From: Solicola gregarius
Lineage (GTDB): Bacteria > Actinomycetota > Actinomycetes > Propionibacteriales > Nocardioidaceae
DNA: 64,000 nucleotides
Assembly: GCF_025790165.1 (NCBI RefSeq)
Contig: NZ_CP094970.1
Location: 4,712,001-4,776,000, forward strand
Reading direction: 5' to 3'
In this document: positions 1-8,041 of the stretch, piece by piece
Layout: each line of letters begins with the position of its first letter
How positions within the stretch are numbered: position 1 is the stretch's first letter
Program-made: the position numbers and the translations under genes
Notes under the pieces: model-generated
Databases searched by the model: none
The model's input: the letters and a program-made list of their open reading frames with translations, nothing else
Told to the model about the DNA's origin: nothing

Positions 1-1644
1 CGCCTTTCGGTACGCGACGACGAGAACGGTAGGGCCAAGATCGCCGGTCGTCTCACCGGCGAGGGAGTGCAGAATGCGCTGCTCGACCTCCGGGTCGACC
101 GCGCTCGTCGCGTCGTCCATGACGAGCAGCCGCGGCCTGCGTACGAGCGCCCGGGCGAGAGCGAGCCGCTGGCGCTGGCCACCCGACAGCGTCGTACCGC
201 GCTCGCCGAGCTGGCTGTCGAGACCGTCCGGAAGGGCGCGTACGAACGCGTCGGCCTGCGCGGTCTCGAGCGCGTGCCAGATCTCGTCGTCGGGTGTGTC
301 CGCCCCGAGTGCGATGTTGTCGCGCACGGTGTCGTCGAAGATGAACGTCTGCTGGGGTACGAGCGCGATGGACGCGGCCAGCGAGGCATGGGTCAGGTCG
401 CGCAGATCGATGCCGTTCAGCGCGATCGTCCCCTGCTGCGGGTCGATGAGCCGCGTGACCAGCGAGGCGAGGGTGCTCTTGCCCGCACCGGTCAGCCCCA
501 CCAGCGCGACGACCCGGCTCGGCTCGACCTCGAGATCCAGGCCGCTGAGCACCTGTGGATGGGATCCGCCGTGCCCGAACCCGACCTCGTGGAGCGACAG
601 CCGCGCCGGCGCGTTCGCGAGCGTCTCGTCGCCGTACGGCATCGACCCCTGCGCGTTCAGCACCGCGGTCACGCGATTCCACCCGACGACGCTGCGCGGC
701 AGCTCGCCGAGGACCCACCCGAACGCGCGTACCGGAAAGCCGACAACGATGAAGAGGTACGCGACCTGGACCACGTCACCGGGTTCGGTCGCCCCGCTGA
801 GCACTCGCTCGACACCGAGCACCACCACCAGCAGGACGCCGAGGTTGGGCAGCGCCTCGAGAACGGGGTCGAACACGCTCCGGACCCTGCCGGCAGCGAT
901 ATTGGCGTCACGCAGGTCGTGTGCGGTCTTCGCGAAGCGGTCGGTCTCGTCCGCCTCGCGACCGAGCGCCTTGACCACGAGGGCGCCATCGAACGACTCG
1001 TGGGCGACGGCGCTCACGTCTGCCCGGAGCGCCTGGGCACGTGTGACGCGCGGCGAGAGCAACCGCTGGTAGCCGACGTTGATCAGGAAGAGCAGCGGGA
1101 AGATGACCAGGCCGACCAGGGTCAGGACCCAGTCCGCGAGCAGCATCACGACCACCGAGACGACCAGCATCGCGACGACGCCGAGGGCCATCGGCAACGG
1201 CATCATCACGGCCCAGGTGGCCTCGACGTCGGCATTGGCGTTCGACAACAGCTGGCCGGTCGGATGCCGTTGGTGCCAGCGCAGCGGTAACTCGAGGTAG
1301 CGCCGGGTCACCCGGCGCCGGTAGTCGGCCATCAGCCGGAAGTACACGAGACCGCCGATGAGGCGCCGCGCGACGATGCCGAGCCCACGTACGATCGCGA
1401 CGCTCACGAACATCAGCACGGCGACGGCCGCGGCACCGACCACGAGCTCGCCGTCTGCGAAGGACGGCCGGATCACGTGGTCGGTCGCCCAGCCGAGCAC
1501 CCACGCGTCGGCGACCGTGAGCGCACCGTAGACGACGCTGCCGAACAGCGCGAGCGAGAACATCGCGCGTTGTTCGCGCATGCCGGTGACGAGGACCTCG
1601 AGTCCTCGCCGCGTCGTGTCGGCACTCGCCGACGTCGTACTCAT
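1..1644 (-). CDS. ABC exporter half-transporter, TM domain fused to ATPase (3' end cut by window edge)
   Basis: Reads from an ATG at 1644 off the left edge. The N-terminal two thirds is a hydrophobic six-helix exporter domain. The ATPase domain follows with Walker A GLTGAGKST (near 480), signature LSGGQRQ (near 170) and Walker B LLVMDDATSA. The residue after the Walker B aspartate is Asp rather than the catalytic Glu, and the switch-loop His is replaced by Tyr (VVAYRK). This is the pattern of the degenerate subunit of heterodimeric exporters, so a partner subunit probably lies just left of the window. Only 16 nt separate it from hisF upstream, so it may be co-transcribed. The substrate cannot be told from the sequence. 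Confidence 0.88.
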   Translation of the reverse strand, partial: MSTTSASADTTRRGLEVLVTGMREQRAMFSLALFGSVVYGALTVADAWVLGWATDHVIRPSFADGELVVGAAAVAVLMFVSVAIVRGLGIVARRLIGGLVYFRLMADYRRRVTRRYLELPLRWHQRHPTGQLLSNANADVEATWAVMMPLPMALGVVAMLVVSVVVMLLADWVLTLVGLVIFPLLFLINVGYQRLLSPRVTRAQALRADVSAVAHESFDGALVVKALGREADETDRFAKTAHDLRDANIAAGRVRSVFDPVLEALPNLGVLLVVVLGVERVLSGATEPGDVVQVAYLFIVVGFPVRAFGWVLGELPRSVVGWNRVTAVLNAQGSMPYGDETLANAPARLSLHEVGFGHGGSHPQVLSGLDLEVEPSRVVALVGLTGAGKSTLASLVTRLIDPQQGTIALNGIDLRDLTHASLAASIALVPQQTFIFDDTVRDNIALGADTPDDEIWHALETAQADAFVRALPDGLDSQLGERGTTLSGGQRQRLALARALVRRPRLLVMDDATSAVDPEVEQRILHSLAGETTGDLGPTVLVVAYRKA

Positions 1645-1660
1645 GGCTCCCCCTGTGAGC

Positions 1661-2419
1661 TCAACGAACCGGGTGACCGGCCTCGCGAAGGGCGGCCTTC
1701 ACGTCACCGATCGACAGGTCACCGAAGTGGAACACGCTCGCCGCGAGCACGGCGTCCGCCCCGGCCTCGACGGCCTCGACGAAATGCGCGACCTCGCCCG
1801 CTCCCCCGCTCGCGATCAGTGGCACGGGGGCGGCCGCGCGTACGGCGCGGATCATCTCGACATCGAAGCCGGACTTGGTGCCGTCGGCGTCCATCGAGTT
1901 CAGCAGGATCTCGCCGACGCCCAGCTCGACGGCGTCTCGTGCCCACGCAACCGCATCGAGACCGGCCGAGACCCTTCCGCCGCGCGTCGTGACCTCGAAT
2001 CCGGACGGCTGTTCGCCGCGTCGCGCATCGACGCTGAGGACGAGCACCTGGCTGCCGAACCGGGTCGCGATCTCGCCGATCAGCCCAGGGCGGTCGACCG
2101 CGGCGGTATTGACTCCGACCTTGTCGGCGCCGGCCCGCAGCAGCCGGTCGACATCGGCGACGCTGCGTACGCCGCCACCGACCGTCAGCGGGATGAACAC
2201 CTCGCCCGCGGTCGCGTGCACCACGTCGTACGTCGTCTCACGCGAGTCCGACGACGCAGTGATGTCGAGGAACACGAGCTCGTCTGCGCCCTCGCGCCCG
2301 TACACGCCGGCCATCTCGACCGGGTCGCCCGCATCGCGAAGGTCGGTGAAGTTGACCCCCTTCACGACCCGCCCACCGTCGACGTCGAGGCAGGAAATGA
2401 CACGGACGGCGAGGCTCAC
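1661..2419 (-). CDS. hisF: Imidazole glycerol phosphate synthase, cyclase subunit HisF
   Basis: Cytosolic (beta/alpha)8 barrel of 252 aa that, with HisH, makes IGP and AICAR from PRFAR in histidine synthesis. Catalytic aspartates are visible as D12 (SCLDVD) and D131 (LSVDARRG). Phosphate-binding loops VGGGVRS and ASGGAGE are present and the length is normal. The GTG start at 2419 is preceded by TAGGCT and exactly 6 nt, which suggests a leaderless transcript from its own promoter. A strong hairpin and three unrelated secreted-protein genes separate it from hisA, so it is no longer in one transcript with the rest of the his genes. Confidence 0.96.
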   Translation of the reverse strand: MSLAVRVISCLDVDGGRVVKGVNFTDLRDAGDPVEMAGVYGREGADELVFLDITASSDSRETTYDVVHATAGEVFIPLTVGGGVRSVADVDRLLRAGADKVGVNTAAVDRPGLIGEIATRFGSQVLVLSVDARRGEQPSGFEVTTRGGRVSAGLDAVAWARDAVELGVGEILLNSMDADGTKSGFDVEMIRAVRAAAPVPLIASGGAGEVAHFVEAVEAGADAVLAASVFHFGDLSIGDVKAALREAGHPVR

Positions 2420-2425
2420 CGTGCG

Positions 2426-2431
2426 AGCCTA
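2426..2431 (-). promoter_or_regulatory. Predicted -10 of a leaderless hisF promoter
   Basis: TAGGCT on the minus strand, followed by 6 nt and the hisF GTG. This spacing places the transcription start on the start codon. No Shine-Dalgarno sequence is present. No convincing -35 hexamer was found. Confidence 0.5.
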
Positions 2432-2454
2432 CCCAGGCTCGCCGACACGACGAA

Positions 2455-2481
2455 CTGCCCCCACCGACCGGGTGGGGGCAG
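2455..2481 (-). terminator. Hairpin terminator after secreted paralogue 1
   Basis: Perfect 11-bp stem (CTGCCCCCACC with GGTGGGGGCAG) and a 5-nt loop, just past the stop of the gene at 2498-3166. No U tract follows, as is common for actinobacterial terminators. A near copy of the stem follows paralogue 3. Confidence 0.75.
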
Positions 2482-2497
2482 CTCGTGGTCGTTCGGG

Positions 2498-3166
2498 CTA
2501 GAGCGGGAAGCTACCGAGCTTGCGACCCTTGCCGTTGAACGTGCACTTCAGATCGGTCTTTTTGACCGAGCCGAGCACCGGCGGCTTCAGGTTCGCATGG
2601 ATCTTGAACTTCTTCGGCGCGAGGAGGCTCAGCTTCTTCGTACCCTTCTTGATCTTGTACGGGTCCGCCTTGCCGTTGGTCGGGATGCGCATCTTGCCCT
2701 TCTTGGGCACCGTGCGCCACGGCGACCTCAGGCCCTTGACCGGCATCTTGGTGATGCCGCCGGGTTTGGCCTTCACGTCGAACTTGACGTCCGCGCTGCC
2801 CTTCACCTTCTTCACCTTCAGATCCTTGCGGACCTTCTTGACCAGCTTCGTCGGCAGGATCAAGGTCAGCTTGATGCCCTTCGGCGTCACCTTCGTACCG
2901 GTCTTGAACTTGCCGGAGAACTTGGCGCTGCCGTCGACGAGGAACTGCTGGGGCCCGCCGACGATCTGGTCGACGACGCTGTTCGTCGCCTTGCACATGT
3001 ACTTGACGCCCTTCTTCGACAGCGTCACCGTACGAGCGCCGTCGGACGGGCTCTGGGCGTTGACCGGTCCGGCGCTCAGCGCGCCGCCGGTGAGCGCGAC
3101 GGCGCATGCCGCCGCAACGCCGGCGGAGATCCGTTTGGTACGGGTGGACTTGGAAACTGACTGCAC
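2498..3166 (-). CDS. Lysine-rich secreted protein, tandem paralogue 1
   Basis: A 222-aa protein with a Sec signal peptide: basic start, hydrophobic core to about residue 30, predicted cleavage after PVNA at 37. The mature part is strongly basic, with many KK and KVRK clusters. It has two cysteines, C58 (KYMCKA) and C208 (DLKCTF), and the conserved motif NSVVDQIVGGPQQF. GTG at 3166 is chosen because GGAGGG lies 5 nt upstream and the same arrangement precedes both paralogues; an ATG at 3205 would lie in the operator region. The Cys near each end of a beta-rich mature domain is reminiscent of DUF6801-type secreted actinobacterial proteins, but this is only a layout resemblance. Function unknown. 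Confidence 0.85.
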   Translation of the reverse strand: MQSVSKSTRTKRISAGVAAACAVALTGGALSAGPVNAQSPSDGARTVTLSKKGVKYMCKATNSVVDQIVGGPQQFLVDGSAKFSGKFKTGTKVTPKGIKLTLILPTKLVKKVRKDLKVKKVKGSADVKFDVKAKPGGITKMPVKGLRSPWRTVPKKGKMRIPTNGKADPYKIKKGTKKLSLLAPKKFKIHANLKPPVLGSVKKTDLKCTFNGKGRKLGSFPL

Positions 3167-3191
3167 GGCTTCCCTCCATGTTGGTCGGTTC

Positions 3192-3252
3192 GTGACCTGC
3201 GTCACCGTTCCCCGTAACTGGAGGTTACACCGGACGTCCGGGTCGGCGTCAA
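3192..3252 (-). promoter_or_regulatory. Promoter and operator-like dyads of secreted paralogue 1
   Basis: On the minus strand TTGACG (3247-3252), a 17-nt spacer and TGTAAC (3224-3229) form a sigma-70-like promoter. The -10 overlaps a dyad GTAAC-N5-GTTAC (3214-3228). Downstream is a second dyad, GTGAC-N4-GTCAC (3192-3205). The same GTGAC-N4-GTCAC element sits at the same place before paralogue 2. Confidence 0.6.
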
Positions 3253-3307
3253 CGGTTCGTCCCAGGGTTTGACTCTGCGTGCACGCACGGGTGCCCGACG
3301 GAAGCGA

Positions 3308-3333
3308 GCTGCCCCGCGCATGGCGGAGGCAGC
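3308..3333 (-). terminator. Hairpin after secreted paralogue 2
   Basis: GCTGCC...GGCAGC extended by CCGC/GCGG with one bulged A, just downstream of the stop of the gene at 3356-4027. It is a weaker relative of the stems after paralogues 1 and 3. Confidence 0.5.
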
Positions 3334-3355
3334 CCGCTGTGACGATCGGCGGTCG

Positions 3356-4027
3356 CTACTTCATCAGCGTGCCGAGCTTGCGGCTCTTGCCGTTGAACTT
3401 GCACCTCAGGTCGGTCTTCTTGACCGAGCCGAGCACCGGCGGGGCGAGCCGCGCGTGGATCAAGAACCGCTTCGGCGCGTAGAGCTTGACGTTCTTCGTG
3501 CCCTTCTTGATCTTGTACGAGCCCGCCGTGCCCTTCACCGGGATGCGCATCGTGCCCTTCTTTGGCACCTTCCGCCACGGCGACCTCAGGCCCTTGACCG
3601 GCACCTTGGTGACGCCGCCGGGCTTCGCCTTGAAGTCCCACGACATCTTGGCGCTGCCCTTGACCCGCTTCACCTTCAGGTCCTTGCGGACCTTCCTGAC
3701 CAGCTTCTTCGGAAGCACCAGCGTCAGCCTCTGGGCACCGGACCTGATCTTCGTGCCGGGCTTGAACTTGCCCTTGAAGACGAGCTTTCCGTCGATCAGG
3801 AACTGCTGCGGCCCACCGACGATCTGGTCAACGACGCTGTTCGTCGCCTTGCACTTGTACTTGACGCCCTTCTTGCTGATCGTCGTCGTACGCGCACTGT
3901 CGGTCGACGCGTTCTGCGCGTTCACCGGCCCGGCGCCCAGCGCCCCGCCGGTGAGGGCGAGCGCTGAGACGACCGCGACTCCTGCGGATACTCGCTTGGT
4001 GCGAGCGGACCTCGAATCAGTTTGCAC
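3356..4027 (-). CDS. Lysine-rich secreted protein, tandem paralogue 2
   Basis: A 223-aa paralogue of its two neighbours: signal peptide with likely cleavage after PVNA, an IVGGPQQFLID block, repeated KKLVRKVRKDLKV-like basic stretches, a central GLRSPWRKVPKKG block, and a cysteine near each end (KYKCKA, DLRCKF). The GTG start at 4027 follows GGAGGG by 5 nt. It has its own promoter and a downstream hairpin, so it is probably monocistronic. The very high lysine content of the exported domain suggests binding to an anionic surface such as teichoic acid or nucleic acid, but this is inference. No known function. Confidence 0.85.
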   Translation of the reverse strand: MQTDSRSARTKRVSAGVAVVSALALTGGALGAGPVNAQNASTDSARTTTISKKGVKYKCKATNSVVDQIVGGPQQFLIDGKLVFKGKFKPGTKIRSGAQRLTLVLPKKLVRKVRKDLKVKRVKGSAKMSWDFKAKPGGVTKVPVKGLRSPWRKVPKKGTMRIPVKGTAGSYKIKKGTKNVKLYAPKRFLIHARLAPPVLGSVKKTDLRCKFNGKSRKLGTLMK

Positions 4028-4050
4028 GGGTTCCCTCCAATCGCTTGGCC

Positions 4051-4111
4051 GTGACCTGCGTCACGGTTTCCCGTCACCCGAGGCTAGGCAGCGCGGACAG
4101 GGTGTCGTCAA
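4051..4111 (-). promoter_or_regulatory. Promoter and dyad of secreted paralogue 2
   Basis: TTGACG (4106-4111) and TAGCCT (4081-4086) on the minus strand, with a longer than ideal 19-nt spacer. The perfect dyad GTGAC-N4-GTCAC (4051-4064), which also fits GTGA-N6-TCAC, lies 24 nt before the start codon. Confidence 0.5.
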
Positions 4112-4166
4112 CACGTCGGCGCAAACTATGACGCTGCGTGACCACGACGTCGCCGCGGAAACACGA

Positions 4167-4196
4167 AGCTGCCCCCGCCGAGTGGCGGGGGCAGCT
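4167..4196 (-). terminator. Hairpin terminator after secreted paralogue 3
   Basis: Perfect 13-bp stem, AGCTGCCCCCGCC with its complement and a 4-nt loop GAGT. It is nearly the same stem as that after paralogue 1, so gene and terminator seem to have been duplicated together. Confidence 0.75.
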
Positions 4197-4228
4197 CCGT
4201 CAGTTCGGTAGCTACTGCTGCGCAGTGA

Positions 4229-4897
4229 CTACTTCACCAGTACGCCGACCTTGCGGCTCTTGCCGTTGAACTTGCAGTTCAGATCGGTCTTCTTGACCGA
4301 GCCGAGCACCGGCGGGGCGAGCCGCGCGTGGATCTTGAACGACTTCGGCGCGAGCACGCTGAGCTTCTTCGTGCCCTTCTTGATCTTGTATGAAGCGGCC
4401 TTGCCGGTCACGGGGATGCGCAGGGCGCCCTTCTTCGGCACCTTCTTCCAACCCGACTTCAGGCCCTTGACGTTCACCTTCGAGGTGCCGCCCGGCTTGG
4501 ACTTGAAGTCGTACTTGACGTCGGCGCTGCCCTTGACCCGCTTGACCTTCAGGTCCTTGCGAACCTTCTTGACCAGCTTCTTCGGAAGCACCAGGGTCAG
4601 CTTCTGGGTACCGGACGTAACGGTCGTGCCCGGCTTGAACTTGCCCTTGAAGGCGCCCTTGGAATCGACGAGGAACTGCTGCGGCCCGCCGACGATCTGG
4701 TCAACGACGCTGTTCGTCGCCTTGCACTTGTACTTCAGGCCCTTGGCCGACAGCGTCGTCGTACGAGCGCCGTCGTCGGCGCCGGCGGCGTTCACCGGTC
4801 CTGCGGCGGCCATCGCGCCACCGGTGAGCGCAACGGCGCACGCAGCGGCGACACCGGCCGAGGCCCGCTTAGCGCGGGTGGTCTTGATTGTCTGCAC
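4229..4897 (-). CDS. Lysine-rich secreted protein, tandem paralogue 3
   Basis: A 222-aa member of the same family: Sec signal peptide, Ala/Gly-rich export core, then a Lys-rich mature domain with IVGGPQQFLVD, KKVRKDLKVKRVKG and PPVLGSVKKTDL blocks and two cysteines (KYKCKA and DLNCKF). GTG at 4897 is preferred over the in-frame TTG at 4909, because the TTG codon abuts the GGAGGG ribosome site used by all three genes. This copy lies next to the hisA 3' end, and its -35 box overlaps the hisA stop codon. Function unknown. Confidence 0.85.
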   Translation of the reverse strand: MQTIKTTRAKRASAGVAAACAVALTGGAMAAAGPVNAAGADDGARTTTLSAKGLKYKCKATNSVVDQIVGGPQQFLVDSKGAFKGKFKPGTTVTSGTQKLTLVLPKKLVKKVRKDLKVKRVKGSADVKYDFKSKPGGTSKVNVKGLKSGWKKVPKKGALRIPVTGKAASYKIKKGTKKLSVLAPKSFKIHARLAPPVLGSVKKTDLNCKFNGKSRKVGVLVK

Positions 4898-4925
4898 GTT
4901 TCCCTCCAAATGTGTTGCAGAAATT

Positions 4926-4976
4926 CCTGGGTCACCGTAACCACCGGTTACCCCGGTTGCAAGGCGATCCGGTCAA
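4926..4976 (-). promoter_or_regulatory. Promoter and dyad of secreted paralogue 3
   Basis: TTGACC (4971-4976) overlaps the TGA of hisA. An 18-nt spacer leads to GGTAAC (4947-4952) inside the dyad GTAACC-N3-GGTTAC. A half of the downstream GTGAC element (GTGACCCAGG) follows, so the second dyad is only partly kept here. Confidence 0.55.
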
Positions 4977-5701
4977 GGATTCGCGACAATCCGCAGGGCG
5001 TCACGGAGCGTGAACTCCCCCGCGTACAAGGCTTTTCCGATGATCGCGCCCTCGACGCCGAGGGAGCGCAACCCGCCCAGAGCCCGCAGATCATCGAGGC
5101 TGGAGACCCCTCCGGACGCGACCACCGGGCGCGTCGTCGCGGCGCACACCGAGCGCAGCAGATCGAGGTTCGGACCCTGCAGAGTGCCGTCCTTCGTGAC
5201 GTCCGTCACAACGTAGCGAGCACACCCGTCGGCATCCAGACGGGCGAGCACCTCGAACAGGTCGCCGCCGTCGCGCGTCCAGCCGCGGGCGGCCAGCGTC
5301 GTGCCTCGTACGTCGAGACCGACCGCGACGCGGTCGCCGTACTCCGAGATCGCCCTGGCGCACCACTGCGGGTTCTCCAGCGCGGCGGTCCCGAGGTTGA
5401 CCCGCCGGCAGCCCGTGGCCATCGCGGCCGCGAGCGACGCGTCGTCGCGGATACCGCCGGACAACTCGACGTCGACGTCGAGCCGGCCGACGACCTCGGC
5501 GAGGAGTTCGGCGTTGCTGCCCCGACCGAACGCCGCGTCGAGGTCCACCAGGTGGATCCACTCGGCCCCGTCACGCTGCCAGGTGAGCGCCGCCTCGAGC
5601 GGGTCACCGTACGTCGTCTCGCTGCCGGCCTCGCCCTGGACGAGCCGAACCGCCTGCCCATCGGCGACATCGACCGCCGGAAGCAGCTCCAGTACCTTCA
5701 C
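4973..5701 (-). CDS. priA: Phosphoribosyl isomerase HisA/PriA
   Basis: A 242-aa (beta/alpha)8 isomerase converting ProFAR to PRFAR. In most actinobacteria without trpF it also isomerises phosphoribosylanthranilate. D11 (PAVDVADG), R19, R139, W141 (RGWTRDGG) and D171 (TDVTKDG) correspond to the residues described for mycobacterial PriA (D11, R19, R143, W145, D175), so dual HisA/TrpF activity is likely. The GTG at 5701 gives the usual [11 protein letters not shown] start; the longer frame would overlap hisH. It lies 32 nt after hisH in the his operon. Confidence 0.93.
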   Translation of the reverse strand: MKVLELLPAVDVADGQAVRLVQGEAGSETTYGDPLEAALTWQRDGAEWIHLVDLDAAFGRGSNAELLAEVVGRLDVDVELSGGIRDDASLAAAMATGCRRVNLGTAALENPQWCARAISEYGDRVAVGLDVRGTTLAARGWTRDGGDLFEVLARLDADGCARYVVTDVTKDGTLQGPNLDLLRSVCAATTRPVVASGGVSSLDDLRALGGLRSLGVEGAIIGKALYAGEFTLRDALRIVANP

Positions 5702-5733
5702 CGGGCGATCGTAATGCCCGGCGAAACGCGTGG

Positions 5734-6372
5734 TCAGAGCAGGTCGAGCCAGTTCGTGAGGAGTTGTGCTCCCGCGTCGCCGGACTTCTCCGGGTGGAAC
5801 TGGGTCGCCCATAGCGGTCCGTTCTCGACGGCCGCGACGAAGCGGTCACCTGCGTACGACGTCCAGGCGACAGCCGGGGCCTGCAGCCCTTCGACGGGGA
5901 CGAGTCGCCAGTCGCGTACGCCGTAGGAGTGCACGAAGTAGAAGCGCTCGCCCGCGATCCCGGCGAACATCCGCGAATCTTCAGGCACGTCGACGTTGTT
6001 CCAGCCCATGTGCGGGACGATCTCCGCCTCGATGCGCTCGACCGTGCCCGGCCACTGTGCACACCCGACGGTCTCGACGCCGTGCTCGATGCCGCGCTCG
6101 AACAGCACCTGCATGCCGACGCAGACGCCGAGCACCGGACGGCCGCCGGCGAGTCGGTGGTCGATGATCCGGTCACCGTGAGCCGCCTGAAGGCCGCTCA
6201 TGCATGCCTCGAACGCGCCGACCCCCGGCACGACGAGCCCGTCGGCCTCCATCGCGACCGTCTCGTCGCTGGTGAGCGTGACGTCGGCCCCGACACGTTC
6301 CAGCGCACGCACGGCCGAGCGGACGTTGCCGGATCCGTAGTCGAGCACGGCGACGGTCGGCCGTGCCGTCAC
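5734..6372 (-). CDS. hisH: Imidazole glycerol phosphate synthase, glutaminase subunit HisH
   Basis: A 212-aa class I glutamine amidotransferase that feeds ammonia to HisF. The triad is visible as C84 (LGVCVGMQ), H193 and E195 (QFHPEKS), and the oxyanion loop region PGVGAF is present. The ATG overlaps the hisB stop by 4 nt, which implies translational coupling. Its partner HisF is encoded about 3 kb downstream, beyond the secreted-protein genes. Confidence 0.96.
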   Translation of the reverse strand: MTARPTVAVLDYGSGNVRSAVRALERVGADVTLTSDETVAMEADGLVVPGVGAFEACMSGLQAAHGDRIIDHRLAGGRPVLGVCVGMQVLFERGIEHGVETVGCAQWPGTVERIEAEIVPHMGWNNVDVPEDSRMFAGIAGERFYFVHSYGVRDWRLVPVEGLQAPAVAWTSYAGDRFVAAVENGPLWATQFHPEKSGDAGAQLLTNWLDLL

Positions 6373-6965
6373 AGGCTGCCCTTCGTGCTCGGTACGCCCG
6401 TCTCGCGCGGGTCGCTCGCAAGGGCCGTACGCAGCGCACGCGCAACCGCCTTGTACTGCGCCTCCGCGATGTGGTGCGGGTCGCGACCGGCGAGCACACG
6501 TACGTGCAGCGTGATCGCCGCATGGTGAGCGATCGACTCGAGCACATGCGCGGTCAGCGAACCGGGATACTCGCCGATCATTGCCGTGACCTGACGCTCG
6601 GGCTCGCCGCTGTGCACGAAGTACGGCCGCCCGGACACGTCGACGACTGCCTGCGCGAGCGCCTCGTCGAGCGGCACCAGCGCGTCGCCGTAGCGATGGA
6701 TGCCGGCCTTGTCACCCAGCGCCTCGCGTACCGCCTGCCCGATGCAGATCGCGACGTCCTCCACGGTGTGGTGTGAGTCGATGTGCAGGTCGCCTTTCGC
6801 CTGCACGGTAAGGTCGATCAGCGAGTGCCGCGCGAGCGCGGTGAGCATGTGGTCGTAGAAACCGACGCCGGTCGAGATGGTGGCACTGCCGGTGCCATCG
6901 AGGTCGACCTCGACGACCACCCGCGACTCGGTGGTCTCGCGTTCGATTCTTGCCGTACGACTCAT
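6369..6965 (-). CDS. hisB: Imidazoleglycerol-phosphate dehydratase HisB
   Basis: A 198-aa dehydratase converting IGP to imidazole acetol phosphate. The manganese-binding motifs DSHHTVED and, near the C-terminus, ESIAHHA are intact, along with FYDHM and PHHIAEA. It is a monofunctional form without the phosphatase domain found in enterobacteria. It overlaps hisC and hisH by 4 nt on either side in a tight operon. Confidence 0.96.
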   Translation of the reverse strand: MSRTARIERETTESRVVVEVDLDGTGSATISTGVGFYDHMLTALARHSLIDLTVQAKGDLHIDSHHTVEDVAICIGQAVREALGDKAGIHRYGDALVPLDEALAQAVVDVSGRPYFVHSGEPERQVTAMIGEYPGSLTAHVLESIAHHAAITLHVRVLAGRDPHHIAEAQYKAVARALRTALASDPRETGVPSTKGSL

Positions 6966-8041
6966 TTCCCGAGCACCTCTCGTAGTGCGTGGTAGAACGC
7001 CTGGGTCTCGTCCCGGGTGCCGACCGAAACGCGCAGCCAGCCTTCGGGACCCGTCTCACGGATCAGCACACCATGCTCGAGCAGGCCCTGCCAGACCGCG
7101 TGCCGGTCGGCGAACGTCCCGAACAGGATGAAGTTGGCGTCCGACTCGGCGACGTCCAGACCGAGCTCGTTCAGCTGTGCGGCGAGCTTGTCGCGGGTCT
7201 CGCGAAGCTCGTCGACCCTCGCGAGCGGTTCGTCGGCGTGGTCGAGCGCGACGCGCGCGACCGCCTGAGTGACGGCCGACAGGTGGTACGGCAGCCGTAC
7301 GACACGCAGCGCATCGATGATCTCAGGAGCGGCGGCGACGTACCCGACGCGACCACCGGCGAGCGCGAACGCCTTGCTCATCGTGCGTGTGACGAGCAGC
7401 CGCGGGTGGTCCGCCAGCAGCTCGAGCGCGGTCGGCGTGCCGTCACGGCGGAACTCGGCGTACGCCTCGTCGACGACGACCACCCCGGGCGCGACGTCCC
7501 CGATCGCGCGTACCGCGTCGAGCGGGAGTGCCGTGCCGGTCGGGTTGTTCGGCGAGGTGAGGAGCACGACATCGGGCCGCTCGCGCTCGATCAGCGCGGT
7601 CGCCCGGGCCACGTCGATGCCGAACTCGTCGTTGCGGCGGCCCGTGACCCAGCGGGTGTTGGTGTTGCGGGCGTACTCGGGGTACATCGAGTAGGTCGGC
7701 GCGTACGACAGCGCAGTGCGGTCCGGTCCGCCGAACGCCTGCAGGATCTGCTGCATGACCTCGTTCGAGCCGTTCGCGGCCCAGACGGCGTCGGCAGTGA
7801 GACCGTGCCCGAGATAGCCGGCCAGGGCCGCGCGCAGCGCCATCGCCTCGCGGTCGGGATAGCGATTGAGCTCCGTTGCCACCGCTGCCACACTGCGCGC
7901 CATCGCATCGGCCGTCGACTCGCTCGGTCCGTACGGGTTCTCGTTGGTGTTGAGTCGGACCGCGACGTCGAGCTGTGGCGCGCCGTACGGCTCGTGCGAG
8001 CGCAGCTCCTCGCGGATCGGGACCCAGTCGGCTACGGCCAT
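6962..8041 (-). CDS. hisC: Histidinol-phosphate aminotransferase HisC
   Basis: A 359-aa fold-type I PLP aminotransferase acting after HisB. NENPYGPS near the N-terminus, SPNNPTGT, the aspartate in VVVDEAY and the PLP lysine in [14 protein letters not shown] are all present. The ATG at 8041 overlaps the hisD stop as TGATG; a GTG one codon earlier is an alternative. Normal length for the family. Confidence 0.94.
   Translation of the reverse strand: MAVADWVPIREELRSHEPYGAPQLDVAVRLNTNENPYGPSESTADAMARSVAAVATELNRYPDREAMALRAALAGYLGHGLTADAVWAANGSNEVMQQILQAFGGPDRTALSYAPTYSMYPEYARNTNTRWVTGRRNDEFGIDVARATALIERERPDVVLLTSPNNPTGTALPLDAVRAIGDVAPGVVVVDEAYAEFRRDGTPTALELLADHPRLLVTRTMSKAFALAGGRVGYVAAAPEIIDALRVVRLPYHLSAVTQAVARVALDHADEPLARVDELRETRDKLAAQLNELGLDVAESDANFILFGTFADRHAVWQGLLEHGVLIRETGPEGWLRVSVGTRDETQAFYHALREVLGK

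Noticed and set aside
53-1992. Long plus-strand frames over the ABC transporter and hisF
   Set aside because: They mirror clear minus-strand genes, show no domain, and have the Arg/Pro/Ser bias of out-of-frame high-GC reading.
3166-3205. ATG at 3205 as the start of secreted paralogue 1
   Set aside because: It falls in the GTGAC-N4-GTCAC dyad and would bury the signal peptide. The paralogues use a GTG with GGAGGG at the equivalent place.
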